Source: Wuchereria bancrofti (Eukaryota > Nematoda > Chromadorea > Rhabditida > Onchocercidae). Taken from it: 64,000 nt of DNA. Made by a program: the position numbers and the translations under genes. The notes below the pieces were generated by a model. The model worked only from the letters and a program-made list of their open reading frames with translations, had not been told where the DNA came from and did not search any database. Each line of letters begins with the position of its first letter. Within the stretch, counting starts at the first letter, position 1. Positions 32,724 to 47,700 of the stretch are shown piece after piece. The stretch is taken from positions 1,776,768 through 1,840,767 of the forward strand of contig SSBO01000002.1 of the NCBI GenBank assembly GCA_005281725.1. The letters run 5' to 3'.

Positions 32724-35700
32724 GTATTTGTATCATTTCTTCTTCCTTTCTCTCTCTCTCTCTCTTCATTTTTTTTTTCAATAATAATTCTTTTTTCCCT
32801 CTTTTCTTTTCCTTTTCATCAAAATTATATTTATGAAACTTTTTAATATATAACAATTTTTTAGAAGAAAAATGAATTAAACTGGATGAATTTAACTTTT
32901 TTAGCTTTATAATGGATTGATTGTTTAATAGTGAAATTTAATTCATTTATAAGATTTTATTCATTTCTAGTTGTTAAAATTAAGTAAAATTTCAAGAATT
33001 CATTGTAGTCTACTTATTTTAAGCATACTCTATAACTAATAGTTAAACAAACTGACTGAAATAAATTTAAAACATATATATATAAAATTTGATTATGATC
33101 ATTTTCTAAATTTTTGGTTTCAATTTCATTTTCAAATTTTGAAATGAATCATTAATTAAAAGTTATTTTTATTGTCTGTTTGAATTGTGACATATATTAA
33201 AACAAGTAAAGGTATGCATATATTTAGAGATTTACAAATTTTATAGACAAAAAATTGGGTCATTTTAAGGAGAGTTTTCTTTTATTTTTATGTAAATGTG
33301 TCATCATAAAATTTAATTATCAACCCTTTCATTTTATTTTCTTTCTCCCATCAATTTAATCTTGTCACCTCTAAAATCTTATGACATTTCATTGCATTTG
33401 TATTTGTTTAAAACATAATTTGCATCTCACTAACATAGCATATCTTAAAACATTAGTCATAATTAAGCTAATTATTACTTTTGCTATTATTCATTTCATT
33501 TTTATCTTTGCATACCAATTTTCATTCAAAAAAAAAGTTACTTTATCTGTTATAATAAAACATTTAATATGCATTATCAAAATCGCAAAAAAATTATTTT
33601 TTTCCAAAAGAAAAGATAATGGAATTGAAATTATAATTAATTTCTGAAAAAATTCAACAAGTCGGAATGCGCAATTAATTTTAATTTCCAATTTTGTTAA
33701 AATTTCAATCGTATTATCTACTAATACTTTTCAATCGTATTATTTATTAATGTTTTAAACTGATATCTTCTTATCTATTAATATTTTAAAATAAAACGGA
33801 TTTCAATTTACATATAAATTTGAACCAAGAATTCTTTTCCTTTTTTTAATTCAAAAAATTTTTTAGTAATTGAAAATTGCAATTAGTAATTGAAAATAAA
33901 AATTTGTTTCTTTCAAACTTGAATTCAACGTTTTTTATCTTTTTAATTAATTGTCAGCTCTTTTCTTTTTTTTTTTCGCTTTCTCAGCAATTCAATGAGT
34001 AAATGATGAAACCAGTTAAAAATTCTAAACTGTAGATGATCAATATAAAAAAGTTTGGAATATTTTGCATTTTTAAATTTTTTTAAAAAAAAATTAAAGT
34101 GAGAAAAGAAAAAAATCATTCAAATAATGGTAATAATATTATAGCTTTGGATCATATAAACATATTACAACACTTCTGCATATATAAACTTATAAATTTT
34201 AATCAAATCTTAACGATAAGAATAGAAATAAGAATTTGAAATTTTGAACTGAAAGAATTGTTACAAGAATTTTGAATTTTTAATTTTGAATTTAAAAAAA
34301 ATTTCAAACATAATATAATATATGCGATATTATGTATAAAGGTAAATAAATTTTTGTGTATATTTGCTGGAATGTTTTGTTATCATTTTTAGAACACTCA
34401 TAAAATCATTGCAAAATTTTGAGAGTGTTTTTTGCTATAACAATAATATAGCTAATTGGTATATTTCAAATTTTATATTTATCGAAAATGTTGCTATCTT
34501 AATTTAAATTTATAATTCTTTACAAATAAATAAATGGATGAATAAGAAATGTGCCTGTAAATATATGCATATATTTAATTTTTTTTAAAACACATTTCAA
34601 AATCATTTCATAAACAATTATAGTATGGTATTGTTTGATTTTAATGACCTTTATAATGACTGTTTAAAATTTTTGAACCTTTATAATGAAAAATTAACAA
34701 GTAAAGTTTTGGGAAATTATTTAATTAAATATCATAATTGGACGAATTGGTCATTTAATGGGTCAACGTGCTATTCATTAATTATTACTAATTACTAATT
34801 AGCGATACACATTGAATAGATAATAGATAACAAACTATTGCACTAACTTAACTGATAATGCTTTCATGGATTTAAGTGAAAAAAAGTGAAAATATATTTT
34901 TTTTAAATTTTTATTTTTGTATTAATAAAAGCAACAAATGCAACTATTTGAATAATATGAAATTTATTAATCTCAAAACAAAACTATTAATCATGTACTC
35001 TGCTCCACTGTTATGGGTGAAATGTAATTTGTAAAAATTAATTAGCTCTTTTTAAAAAAAAAAAAAAAAAACTTCAATCATCTCTTTAAGACGATTTTTA
35101 TAACGTAAATATTTGATCATATTTTTCGTATTAATCATATTTTTGATTTAACAATTATAATTTCTTGCATTTATCTAATCAGCTTTTTGATTCAAACAAT
35201 TCAAATTGCTTAATTAGCTCAAATTGGAGGTTATTAATTATCAATAATTTTTACCCTACGAACGTTTCATTCATTTGCAGATGTTATTAGTGCTCGTTAT
35301 TATTTCCAAAATTACTTTTTCATTATTATTTTTTATCCAAAATTTTTTTTATCTTTTCTTATTCTCTTTTTTCTCTCTCCTTCCTTTTCTCTATCATTAT
35401 CTTGTCATTAATGAGGAAAAAAATTTTTAATCACTTCAAAATTGTCATTTTAACTAATTTTTGAAGACAATAAGATTTTTTTTTCACTTTTTCTTTTAAT
35501 TGAGAGGAAAGTTTTCAGAAATTGATTTGTAAAATTTTGAAATGTGATTTTTATCTGAAAAGTTCACCTTAAAAAAGAATTATTTTCTTACTATCTAACA
35601 TCAAATTAACACCAATTCATTTCTCTTTACTACCATTCCACTAACAGTTTCAAAAATATTCTCTCATTCTTTCGATTATGTTAATTAAACAAAAAAAGAA

Positions 35701-38700
35701 ACAAAAAAAATAACAAAAATTTAGTACACTAAATTGTATACATTAAAACTAATAATTAAATGTGATTAAAACTAATAATTAAATGTGAATGTTAGAATTA
35801 CTTGAATTAATTTTTTTTTTCAATCATATTTTTTTTTTCTTCTTGCAAATGATAAAAATAAAATGAGGCCATTATCAAATTACATATCAATCAATTATTT
35901 ATTGTAAATTTTTTGAGTTCCATCATTTATAAAGTATTTTTTTTTTAATAAGCAATGCAAATATCTTTGAGATTTTTTCCATCTTTTATCGAAAATCAAG
36001 TACACTTTACTTAACTTAAATATTAATTTTAATCATCTTTACGGCTCACATTTCAAATTTGTTCAGATTTTAAATTTCATATTTAGTTCAAATCAATACA
36101 ATTTTTTTCATGAAAATTTCCTCTTTTTTTTTTCTAATTTTAAAACTGAAACGATGATTTCATTTGCTTGTCATTTTATACTTACTTTGACAATTGAAAA
36201 ATTTTTTATTTTTATAATCATTCAAAAAAAAAGGAAACAAAAAGAAATGTGTGGAAATAATGTATAAATTTCTGTTAATTTTTGAAAGATGAAAATTAAA
36301 GGAAAATTTAATTTTATGTGAATATGTTAGCTTTGAAAAAATGTTAAATTTCTATATTTTTTATTTTCTAAATGAGAATTTATACACTCTCAATGTGTAT
36401 TACAAATGAATGCACAAAACCTTCATATTTAATTAACTTAAATAAATAATTATGGATTTTATATTATATATTGGTAATGTGTTTCTCAACGCTTATATAT
36501 GAATTTGTATTATTAAAAGTTAAACTTAAAAATAGAATTGATTCAGAAATGTAAATGCAGGATGATAAGTGAATGGTAAGTTAATAATAAGAATTATCAT
36601 TTCAGTTGTTTAATTAATTTAATACATATAAATAATTTAGTTAGATTACTATTGCAAGGTGTCCAGTACAATTCAATTTATAATCAAATTCAAAAAAAAA
36701 AAAGAATCTCATAATTTTCTTCGCGTTTAATGAAATAAAAATTTTTCAATCAATTAAAAGATTAGCTTCATTATTATTGTTGTGATAATATGCATTTATT
36801 TGAATACATTTCAAGTGATACATTTTTGCTGTTAGGGAAAAGAATAAATTAATGATTGGCATTAAAATTATACTCCTTGATCATTAACCGGAAAAAGAAA
36901 TCATAATCATCGCCATCATCATCATTCCATTATCATTACCACCATTATTAATCATTATCACCATTATCATTATCATCATTATTCAATTATTATCACCATT
37001 ATCATTATCATCATTCCATCATTATCACCATTGTCATTATCATCATCGTTCCATCGTTGTCATCATCATCATTCCATAATTGTCATCATCATCATCATTC
37101 CATCGTTGTCATCATCATCATCGTTCCACCGTTGTCATCGTCATCATCATCATCATTGTCATTATCATCGTCATTATTTGTCATCACCATAAAACGAGTG
37201 CTACACTGACCAAATGGGCATAAACAGGTTAAAAGATGCTGGAAGGAAAGGTTGATTAATGGTGCATCCTTACTTTGTCATTCAATTCACCTCGCTCTCC
37301 TTTCCCTTTACGATGATCATTTTAAAACACTTTACTTTCATTCATTCATTCATTCATTTAANTTTTTTTTTTCTAATTTTAAAACTGAAACGATGATTTC
37401 ATTTGCTTGTCATTTTATACTTACTTTGACAATTGAAAAATTTTTTATTTTTATAATCATTCAAAAAAAAAGGAAACAAAAAGAAATGTGTGGAAATAAT
37501 GTATAAATTTCTGTTAATTTTTGAAAGATGAAAATTAAAGGAAAATTTAATTTTATGTGAATATGTTAGCTTTGAAAAAATGTTAAATTTCTATATTTTT
37601 TATTTTCTAAATGAGAATTTATACACTCTCAATGTGTATTACAAATGAATGCACAAAACCTTCATATTTAATTAACTTAAATAAATAATTATGGATTTTA
37701 TATTATATATTGGTAATGTGTTTCTCAACGCTTATATATGAATTTGTATTATTAAAAGTTAAACTTAAAAATAGAATTGATTCAGAAATGTAAATGCAGG
37801 ATGATAAGTGAATGGTAAGTTAATAATAAGAATTATCATTTCAGTTGTTTAATTAATTTAATACATATAAATAATTTAGTTAGATTACTATTGCAAGGTG
37901 TCCAGTACAATTCAATTTATAATCAAATTCAAAAAAAAAAAAGAATCTCATAATTTTCTTCGCGTTTAATGAAATAAAAATTTTTCAATCAATTAAAAGA
38001 TTAGCTTCATTATTATTGTTGTGATAATATGCATTTATTTGAATACATTTCAAGTGATACATTTTTGCTGTTAGGGAAAAGAATAAATTAATGATTGGCA
38101 TTAAAATTATACTCCTTGATCATTAACCGGAAAAAGAAATCATAATCATCGCCATCATCATCATTCCATTATCATTACCACCATTATTAATCATTATCAC
38201 CATTATCATTATCATCATTATTCAATTATTATCACCATTATCATTATCATCATTCCATCATTATCACCATTGTCATTATCATCATCGTTCCATCGTTGTC
38301 ATCATCATCATTCCATAATTGTCATCATCATCATCATTCCATCGTTGTCATCATCATCATCGTTCCACCGTTGTCATCGTCATCATCATCATCATTGTCA
38401 TTATCATCGTCATTATTTGTCATCACCATAAAACGAGTGCTACACTGACCAAATGGGCATAAACAGGTTAAAAGATGCTGGAAGGAAAGGTTGATTAATG
38501 GTGCATCCTTACTTTGTCATTCAATTCACCTCGCTCTCCTTTCCCTTTACGATGATCATTTTAAAACACTTTACTTTCATTCATTCATTCATTCATTTAA
38601 TCGACGAAGGGAAATAGGAATTCAATTTCACTTACGCATCTAAATTCATTCATATTTTCAAAATTAGATGGATAATTGCGTCTATTATTGGTATAAAGAT

Positions 38701-41700
38701 ACAATGAAAGAAGGGAAAAATTAGCTAATTTTTCTTATTAATATTATTATTATTCAAATTTAGTAATTGAAATGATGTACTGATATTAGTCATTGATACT
38801 GATAAAATTAATATTATTATTTCTTATTAGTACTATATTGAAAAATTTCTGGTTATTTTCTCATGATAGCATTAAAAATCAAATATATAATAACAGTAAT
38901 AATAAAAACAATGGTAATAATCAGTAACAGTAATAATAATGAAAATAGTAATCATAATAAAGATAGCAAGTTTGATAAGTTTCAATATTTTCTCACAAAT
39001 TTTCAAATAAACAATTTGAAAAAATATAAAATAAAATTTGAATTCTGTAACTTAGGATGGATGAGAAAGAATTTAATTTAACAATGACAATTTCGGAATA
39101 ATTTAAATTGTTATGAAATCATTAATTAAAAGAAAAAAAACACAATTATTTAATAATTCGATTTCCAATATTTCCCATTTCAATTATCAATTTGGATAAA
39201 TGACGAAGGCAATGCAATGAGACTATCAATCCTTCAAATACTTGTTGCAATTCCTTTTTTATATTTTATTTATTTATTTTTTTAAACAAATAAAGAAAAG
39301 TAAAGGAAAGGAAGGAAGAACGGAAGAAATCAGATAGGAATGGAAGGGATATTTTAGAGAGGGAAGGATTCATTTGAATCATTCTAAAATATCTTTCTAA
39401 TTTTTCGAACAAAATTGCAATATACAGCTGAATAAAGGGAATGTTATGACCTCGTCTGACCGCAATTTTCAAGGTCAAATTGATGATAGAACAAGTACAA
39501 ACCTACTCAGAAGAAACTAATCGGAAAGAAATGCTTTTCAGGAACAAATTTCCATTACTTATTTATTCATGCCACTACTATACGTATATTACATATTTAT
39601 AATAAAAATATTTACACACAAATGAACAATTTGCGCATCTATTTACATACCAATAGTAATTTCTACATATGTATTAACAATTGATAATTATTTGATGTAA
39701 TTTAAATTTTCAAATTTGCTTCATAATTTTATATCTTTGCTAAACATATCACCAAAATTTTGAAATCATTTACGATTTTCAATAATTCAAAGTAAAATAC
39801 TGTCAGTTTCACCAATTATGTTAAAATCATATCACATTATTATCATTATTATTATTGTTATTATTAATTCAAACAAAATTAAGATTAAAAACTATTGGAA
39901 AATATTCATTAAATAAATTATTACAATTATAACTACACTTATTAATTGTTAGCATTATTGTTACTTTTTAAACAAGTTTGTTAAAAATTAAATTTTGAGC
40001 AACATTTTAGTAAATTATCATCTTATTTAAATTATGCTTATAATAAAAATACGGAAAAAATATTCGAAAATTAAATTATACATTTATGTTTGGTTTTACA
40101 AAGTTATCACTATTATTGCAAGAATTTATTACACTGCGAAAAATTTAAATTTGATATATTTATTTGGAGAGTTTAAAAAAAAAAAAAGTTTATATCATTA
40201 TTAATTTATTGTCACTCATATTGTTTATACTGAATGATTATCTACTGTTCACTTTAATAAGTTGAACAATTGTCAATTATTTGAAGAAAATTTTTTCTCC
40301 GACACTGAAAAAAATTGTTTTTTTTTTTTTTTTTGATATCATTCAAATTATTTTAAAAGTTTACCAATGGAAATGTAAAATCCAATGAAGACATAGACGT
40401 CTTTTTACCTTGAACTCATTTCCAATTACAATGTCATCTATTGTCATCATTATAGTGGCATGATTTGAAGTACGCTAAATCCAACACCTTTGATAGAATA
40501 CTTTCACCTTACCGCAATTTAAAGACTTCCTTTTTTTTTTTTTTATTATTGTTGTTGTTATTTGAATTGAGAAAGAGAAAAAAAGATGTTGCACTTCAGT
40601 AGAATTTTTTTTTTTTTGTCAAATTTCATCAAAATTTAGATGAATGAATTATTATGCATACAATAAAAATATTCAAAAAAAAATTCAAAATTAATTATAT
40701 ATTTAAATTCAATTTTACACAATTTATAATAAAGCGAAACAGCATATGTACATGTAATAATAATTAATTATTAAATTTTATTATACTATATCATTTAATT
40801 TAATTACAGTTCAGTGATTAAAAACTACTGACGAATTAGAATTACTCAGTTTTTACCACTTTCAACATAGCATTGTGGTTTTTAGCTTTATTGAAATTTC
40901 AACAATAAAATTTGCAAAATTATCAATAATAATTAATTACTTTATGATCATTAAATCTCAATTGGAATCAAATTTTGATCAAATTTAAAATGTAAGAAAT
41001 ATGCATAAATGTTAGTATTGCAAAATAAAGTGAAATAATGCAAGCGCAATGGGTAGTAAATTAATAAATATTTTAAAATGATGTGAAGTAATAAGCGTAC
41101 TGTGAACAATAATGAAATTATAAAATAATATAAAAGACAAAAAAACAAAATTATCTCTAAAACTTATTCTTAGTTTGTAAAAATTTTAAAAAATTGTCAA
41201 ATTTGTTTTTCTATATTTGTAATAAATTTATTTGTTATCATTTACAATAATTAAATTTTCTTAGTAAATTTAATAAAATTAAAATCAGTATTAATATTAA
41301 CAAGTTGCTGATATTCAATTTTTTTTTAGCACTGAAAAATAATTGAATCAGAATTTCTATACGTTTGGTAAAAAGCTATCGACTAATTAAGCTGCTGTTA
41401 ATTAATATTTGTGTCATCAATATTCAATGACAAATAATTTCGTAGAGTATTTTGACATTTTTTAATTGGTATGAAAAAAAAAATTTCATTTCTATTTTTA
41501 TTTATCTGTTAAGGTAAAATTGAAAACTAGACAAATAAAATGTGATCGATATAGTTTGAAAATAAAAATAAAAAATAAATTAACAAAAGGATGGTATTTC
41601 AGTAAAATTATAAAGTTTTTGAATTAATCTTTTACTTAAAGATTTAAAAATCAATAAATATTCAATTTTAAGTTCTTTAATTTCTAAACCAACCTTTATT

Positions 41701-44700
41701 TCCTTTTACATTTATTATCAAAATTTAAATTCAAATACATTAAATATTATTCCTTTTTTTAGACAAATATTTGGAACATAAATTTAGTTCTATTTCTTAA
41801 GATAAATGCTTGAAATATAAATTTAGTTATCAAACTTATCATTTATTCATTTTGAAATATTAACAATATTCAGTGATAATAGCTGTTTCATTTATTTAAT
41901 TTCAATTTTTTAAATGGATATTTAATTTAAAATAAAAATTAAAATTAATCAAACTGCAGCTTAAGAGTATCGTAATTTTCTGATTCATTGATGACATTTG
42001 TAATTGACTTTTCTGCGACGGAAATATACAATCCTTCGTGTTTTACCTAAATTACAATTTTCTTTTTATCGTTTTAATCTTTTCTTTTAATTTTTCAGAA
42101 AATAAAAATAAAAAAATAGAATTATAAAATCAAAAGCGAAAATAAATCAATAATTTTAAAAGGAGAAAGTTTTTTAAAAAAAAGAGAAATGAAACCGAAG
42201 AAAAATGAATAAATTTATGAATTTACCTTGACCTTGCCAAAATATTTTCATCATTTTTTTTCACATTTTTAACTTTCCTTCGCCTAACAAAAAAATTTAC
42301 TTGTTGAAATCGGAAATGATTATTCGAAATTGAAAATATAATTGAACTAACTTATTCAGCACTAGGAATTTTTTTAACTAATTGATTTGAAATTGAAAAT
42401 ATATTTGGCTAATGGATAATTAATTCATTTCGAATTAGAAATACACTAAACTATTTCATTTACACTTTGGTATTTTAATCCATTTTTTTTTATCAAAAAA
42501 GTTTAATTCATTTTTATTAAATCAAAAGTGAAGACAAGCTTTTTTTTTTGTTACTCATTTCATTTAAAATGAAAATAGTATAAAAATTATATTTGAATTT
42601 GAAGTTCAAAAAAATGAACAATAAAACATATAAATTATAATAATATAATACTTTCGAAATTTTGTAATAACTTTTTTCTTTTTATTATATCATTTGAATT
42701 TTCTTTGTGATTTGTCTTTTTCAAATTTTGAATTTTTCTAAATAAAAAAAGGGAGAGAGTGAGTGAAGGAGATGAACAATTCTACAAAAATTATCTTATT
42801 TTCAAGTCCACAAACTGGACTTTATGAATTTGTAAATCGTTCCATCATTTTTTTTTTAAATAAAGGAAATCATNNNNNNNNNNNNNNNNAATTTTGAATT
42901 TTTCTAAATAAAAAAAGGGAGAGAGTGAGTGAAGGAGATGAACAATTCTACAAAAATTATCTTATTTTCAAGTCCACAAACTGGACTTTATGAATTTGTA
43001 AATCGTTCCATCATTTTTTTTTTAAATAAAGGAAATCATTTTTTACTGAAGACAGAAATTTTATTTTGCAATGTAAAAAAAAGCATTAAAAAATAAATTT
43101 CATTTTTCTTAAAAAATTTCTAGTTTAAGTAAAAATATTCGTTGATAAAATTTGTATAAAGGAAATAATACATTTAACAATTTAATTCATCGATTGTATT
43201 GGATAAGAAAAAAGGAAAAATTTTACAATTGTTTACAAATTATCAAATATCTTTCACAAAACAACTAAACTTTTATTTCTGATCATTTGTAATGCATCAT
43301 TAAATTTCGATTAACAAATTTGAATGAATTATTAAAATCGTTTTATTTTCTATTATTCTCAGAAACGTTTTTTCCCTTCTCTTCTTGTAAATTTTGTTTA
43401 TTTTATGCAAATTCACACTTGAAATTATGAACATTATTAACTTTTGGAACTTTAAAAACTTTATAATTACCATTATCATTAATTTTTCTGATCACACCAA
43501 AATGATAGAATCAAAATTCATTTTAATAACTTCTAATCTATCCTCCTACGATCAGTATAAATTAAAACAAAAATACCAAAGGTAAAATTTCTAAGTTATA
43601 ATTATCAATCCTCATTTCTTTTTTAATTTTAGTTTGAATAACAAACATTGACCCTATTAATTTATACATGTCACTGAGATTTCTTTTTTTTTTTAACGAA
43701 TTTACACCAAATTGAAATGGTGTCAATTTTATAAAATGTTGGACTCGAAAAAAAATGGTACGACTTAATTTACAACATTTCATTCATAAATTAGAAATTG
43801 TATGGTGCATAAAGTAAAAAAAAATATGGGAAATCGAAATTGATACATAAATTTACGTATATATTTTCTCTTTTTATTTTAGTATATCAATACACAATTT
43901 CCTATTGAATTATTAATTAATATATAATACCTAGTTCTTGATCTAATTGTTCACTTTTTCTTATAATAATGAAAAAAAAATTTTTTTTTTCTTGAAATCC
44001 TCATACAATTAATCAAAGAATAATAATCATATAAAAAAATTATCATTGAATAGTGAAAGAAACAATAAAATGAATGAATACATCACCTGTCCATAGCTCA
44101 TTTGAAATGTTAATTAACATTTCTCACAATCCTTAATTATATGTCATTCATTTCGAATCATAATTAAATATAACTCTACGAAATTATACGGTCTTTGTAA
44201 TTTGAAAAAAAGAAAATTGCGTATTATAATTTGATTAGTATATTTGAAATTAAAAAAATATATAAAAGAATTCGAACTGGATACATAAGTACTTGTGTTT
44301 GTGTTTTTTTTATTATTGGGTATATAAATATGCAAAATTGTTAGTCTCATAAAAGATTAGCATATTTGACAATAATAGCCATTTTGATTATTCAGTGAAA
44401 TTCATTTAATAAATATTATATTTTGTTAACAAAGATTAAAAATTCTCAAAGTGAAAGAAGAAAAATTTTTTTTAAATAGTCGATTTTGCTCAAAATTTGC
44501 AAGTGTTAGTGAAAGTATAACTTTCATCATCAAATGCTAATATTAAAATTTTGCTGTAAATCATTTGAAGTAAATTAGCTACAATATTAAAATACATTTA
44601 TTTGTTTTTGTTAGTTATCAAATAGTTATCAATTAATTTATTTAATTGTTACAAATAATTTTATATGATTAAACTTCTTTTCAAATTTCAATTTCATTTT

Positions 44701-47700
44701 ATATTTTCCCATCAAGCGGCTTATCCATTCCCTACTTATTAGTTTATTTACATATTCAATTTCATCTATTCAAATGACCTTGTGTAATTCATCGGTCAGA
44801 AAACCGTTGAAATATGAAAATTATCATTTAATTTCTGCATAACAATTTCAACCTTGAAATTAATCACAAAAGGATTTTTTTTTATTCCTTATATTATTCA
44901 TAGAATTTATACAATAGAAATTATGCATAAACAGGAAAGTCTGTGCTTAAAAAAAATAAAGAAATTACTGGCTAAAAAAAGAAATTTATTATTCAAAAAA
45001 ATATTTAATTAGTAAATTATTAGATAAGTCTTCGTTTAACATTGTTTACCTAATCATTACTCATTTAATAATTTATTTCTTCATTCATTTGTTTGTTACT
45101 AAAAGTGCAAGTGATTGAAAAAATTTGGTAGAAATTAAAAATTCAATTTTTTTTTCTCAGCTATTACTATAAATTTGCATATTTCGATCAAAAGAAACAT
45201 AGTTTCAATCACTTCACTGATCATTTGCAATGAATTTGAAAGTTTGTTTTGAAAAAAAGGAATTCATTTATATTTTAGAATGCCTTCCGTGGCAATTTGA
45301 TTGTCATTTTGGAATTCCACGATGCATTTCACAGTTCAAAGTTAATGACGGTGCAATCGATTGCATTTCTGGATTCGATGAAGGTTTTATTTCAGTGACA
45401 TTACTAAAATTATAATACAAACTTACAAATTAAAAAAATTTTTTTTTTTAATAGACGTTCGTGTTATAGTCATAATTTCAAAATGTTGACAATAACTTTA
45501 CTGTTACAATAATACCTACAATAATCAAATTCCAAATGTTTCACTAAGTTGTCGTATCATTGTTATTTGAAGTTGTTTTTGGCGAAGAAATTCATTTATA
45601 TTTTAAAATACCTTCCGTGGCGCTCTCCCGTGGTGCTGTAATTTTAATTTCAATGTATGAATTCTGAGTTGAAGTTCGAAATATTCATAAACTGAACCAA
45701 TATAAACAGTTTTTAAATCCTTGGATAGTATATTGGCTTATAACAAAACGCATAATTGCAGTGAAAAAAAAAAAAACAAACTATTACTTTTTAATGACTT
45801 TTAACCTTTATTTTGTGACATTTACTTTGTGATATTACTTGAAATTGCATACAAGAATGGCTATTAAAATTGGAAGATATGTGCAGCATTTCGAACATTG
45901 CAAACAGATTTGGATTATAACAAAGAAAGTTAATTAGACAAAGAGTTTAGAAAGACAAAAAGATCCTTTCAGCAGTTTAAATATTAATTTTTTTTCTATC
46001 AGAGTGAAAAACTTTAGTAATAAAATTGAGAGTAATTTTACAACATGTAAAAAGCAATGCACAAATTCTTTGTTAACATTCAAAACAATGCATATATGCT
46101 TAGGTACAAATAGAAGATAAGTATTGGATAAATGTATTAAAAAAAAAAAAAGATTTAAAAAAAAGAAAAAATTTCCATAAAAATAAAAAAAGATCATAAA
46201 TATGTTGGATAAATGATTAACTGATTTAAGAAACAAAATTGAAATAGCTTTTTATATTTGTACAAACGAATATTTAAGTAAAACATTCTTTAGCTTAAAA
46301 ATTTCTGTCATATGAATTTGAAATAAAATTGTTTCAACATATCACACTTTTTTTTCATGATATGTTTAACTTATAAAAAATTATAAATTCCTAACGCATG
46401 CTAATGGTACTTATCATTTATCATTATTCTTCCTGTAACTTTCACTATCAATTAATTAATCAGTTGATTGACTCGTATTTTGAAATAAAAAGTTTTTAAT
46501 ATTTTTTTCTTAAATTATATCAAATTTAAGAGTTTAATATTCATTTTAGGTTGTCCACCACATAATTTCGTTTGTGCTGATAAAAGCGCATGCATTGATT
46601 TTTCAAAATATCAGGATGGTGTAGCACATTGCAAGGACAAATCGGATGAACGTATGTTTCATTTTTTTTATCTTTATATATTAATAAATTAAAATTTGCA
46701 AAAATTTGTTAATTGGAACCTAAAATGACGATAATATATATAAGCATACAAATAATGTAATAAAATACTAAATTTAAAATTTAACTCCAATGATTCCACT
46801 GATAAAATATGAAATTCGTTCATTTAAAATTAAAAAAAAAACTACAATTTAGTATAAAAAAAAAAAACATCGATTAATTATAATTTGCATATTGGAATTT
46901 CCATTTTTTTTTTAATTCTCTTTATCCGTTTATTTAATTGCTTGTTTTTTTTCTTCTAAAATATATTTATAATTCATATTTAATCTATTTTTTTTTTTCA
47001 TTTTTATTTTTAGCATGTCCAGCTGGTGATTTTTTATGCAACGATCATTCGCAATGTATTGAAGGAAAACGTTTTCAAGATGGCTTTCCTGATTGTAAAG
47101 ATGGTTCAGATGAAGGTTTATCATTTTTTATCTTTTGTTTCTTTTTTTTTTCTTTTCCCTCCTTTTTCTCCTTTTTTCTTTTTTTAAAATAAAATTTAGA
47201 GTTTTTCTTTTCTATTCATTTATTCCCTATCGGAACTTTTCTTATCATCGGTACACTTTTTCCTTTTTCTTTTTCCCTTTGTGATATTTTTTATGATTTT
47301 ATTCCTTTCTCTTTCTTCATTCAATCAAGGACATTAACAGGATACTATTACCGAGGTTTTTAGATAAGGTTGAATTGTTTATAATAGATTTTGAAGGACG
47401 TTTAATACTTTCTCCTCCTCTGTAATTTTTTTTTCTTTCTTTGTCTCTCTTACTCTTTTTCTTTACCTTTCCCTTCTATTAAATCATATCTATTAAATTT
47501 GAAATGAAATGATAGCTTGATGAATGATTATATAAAATGTCCTGAAACGAACAAAAAAAAAAAAAGAGTTTTTTTGTTCAAATACCGGATTTGGACTAGA
47601 TAGAGGTTCAGATATTTTCAAAATAAAAAAAAAGACATTTAAAAGGAATGAAATGGATATGATGTTATTTTCTTTAATTATCAATAATTTATTGTATAAT

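Larger units (their letters stand above)
32724..45278 (+). other. Receptor intron 1 (12.5 kb, includes two assembly gaps)
   Basis: No further LDL-A or EGF exon was seen in any frame. It contains the 1238-base duplication around N37362, the 150-base duplication around N42874-42889, a long ATC-rich tract, and scattered AGGTCA-type motifs. True length is probably about 1.4 kb shorter if the duplicated flanks are artefacts. Long first introns commonly hold enhancers (inference). Confidence 0.7.

Noticed and set aside
37252..37506. 84-codon open frame across the N at 37362
   Set aside because: It spans an assembly gap with duplicated flanks and has no recognisable content.
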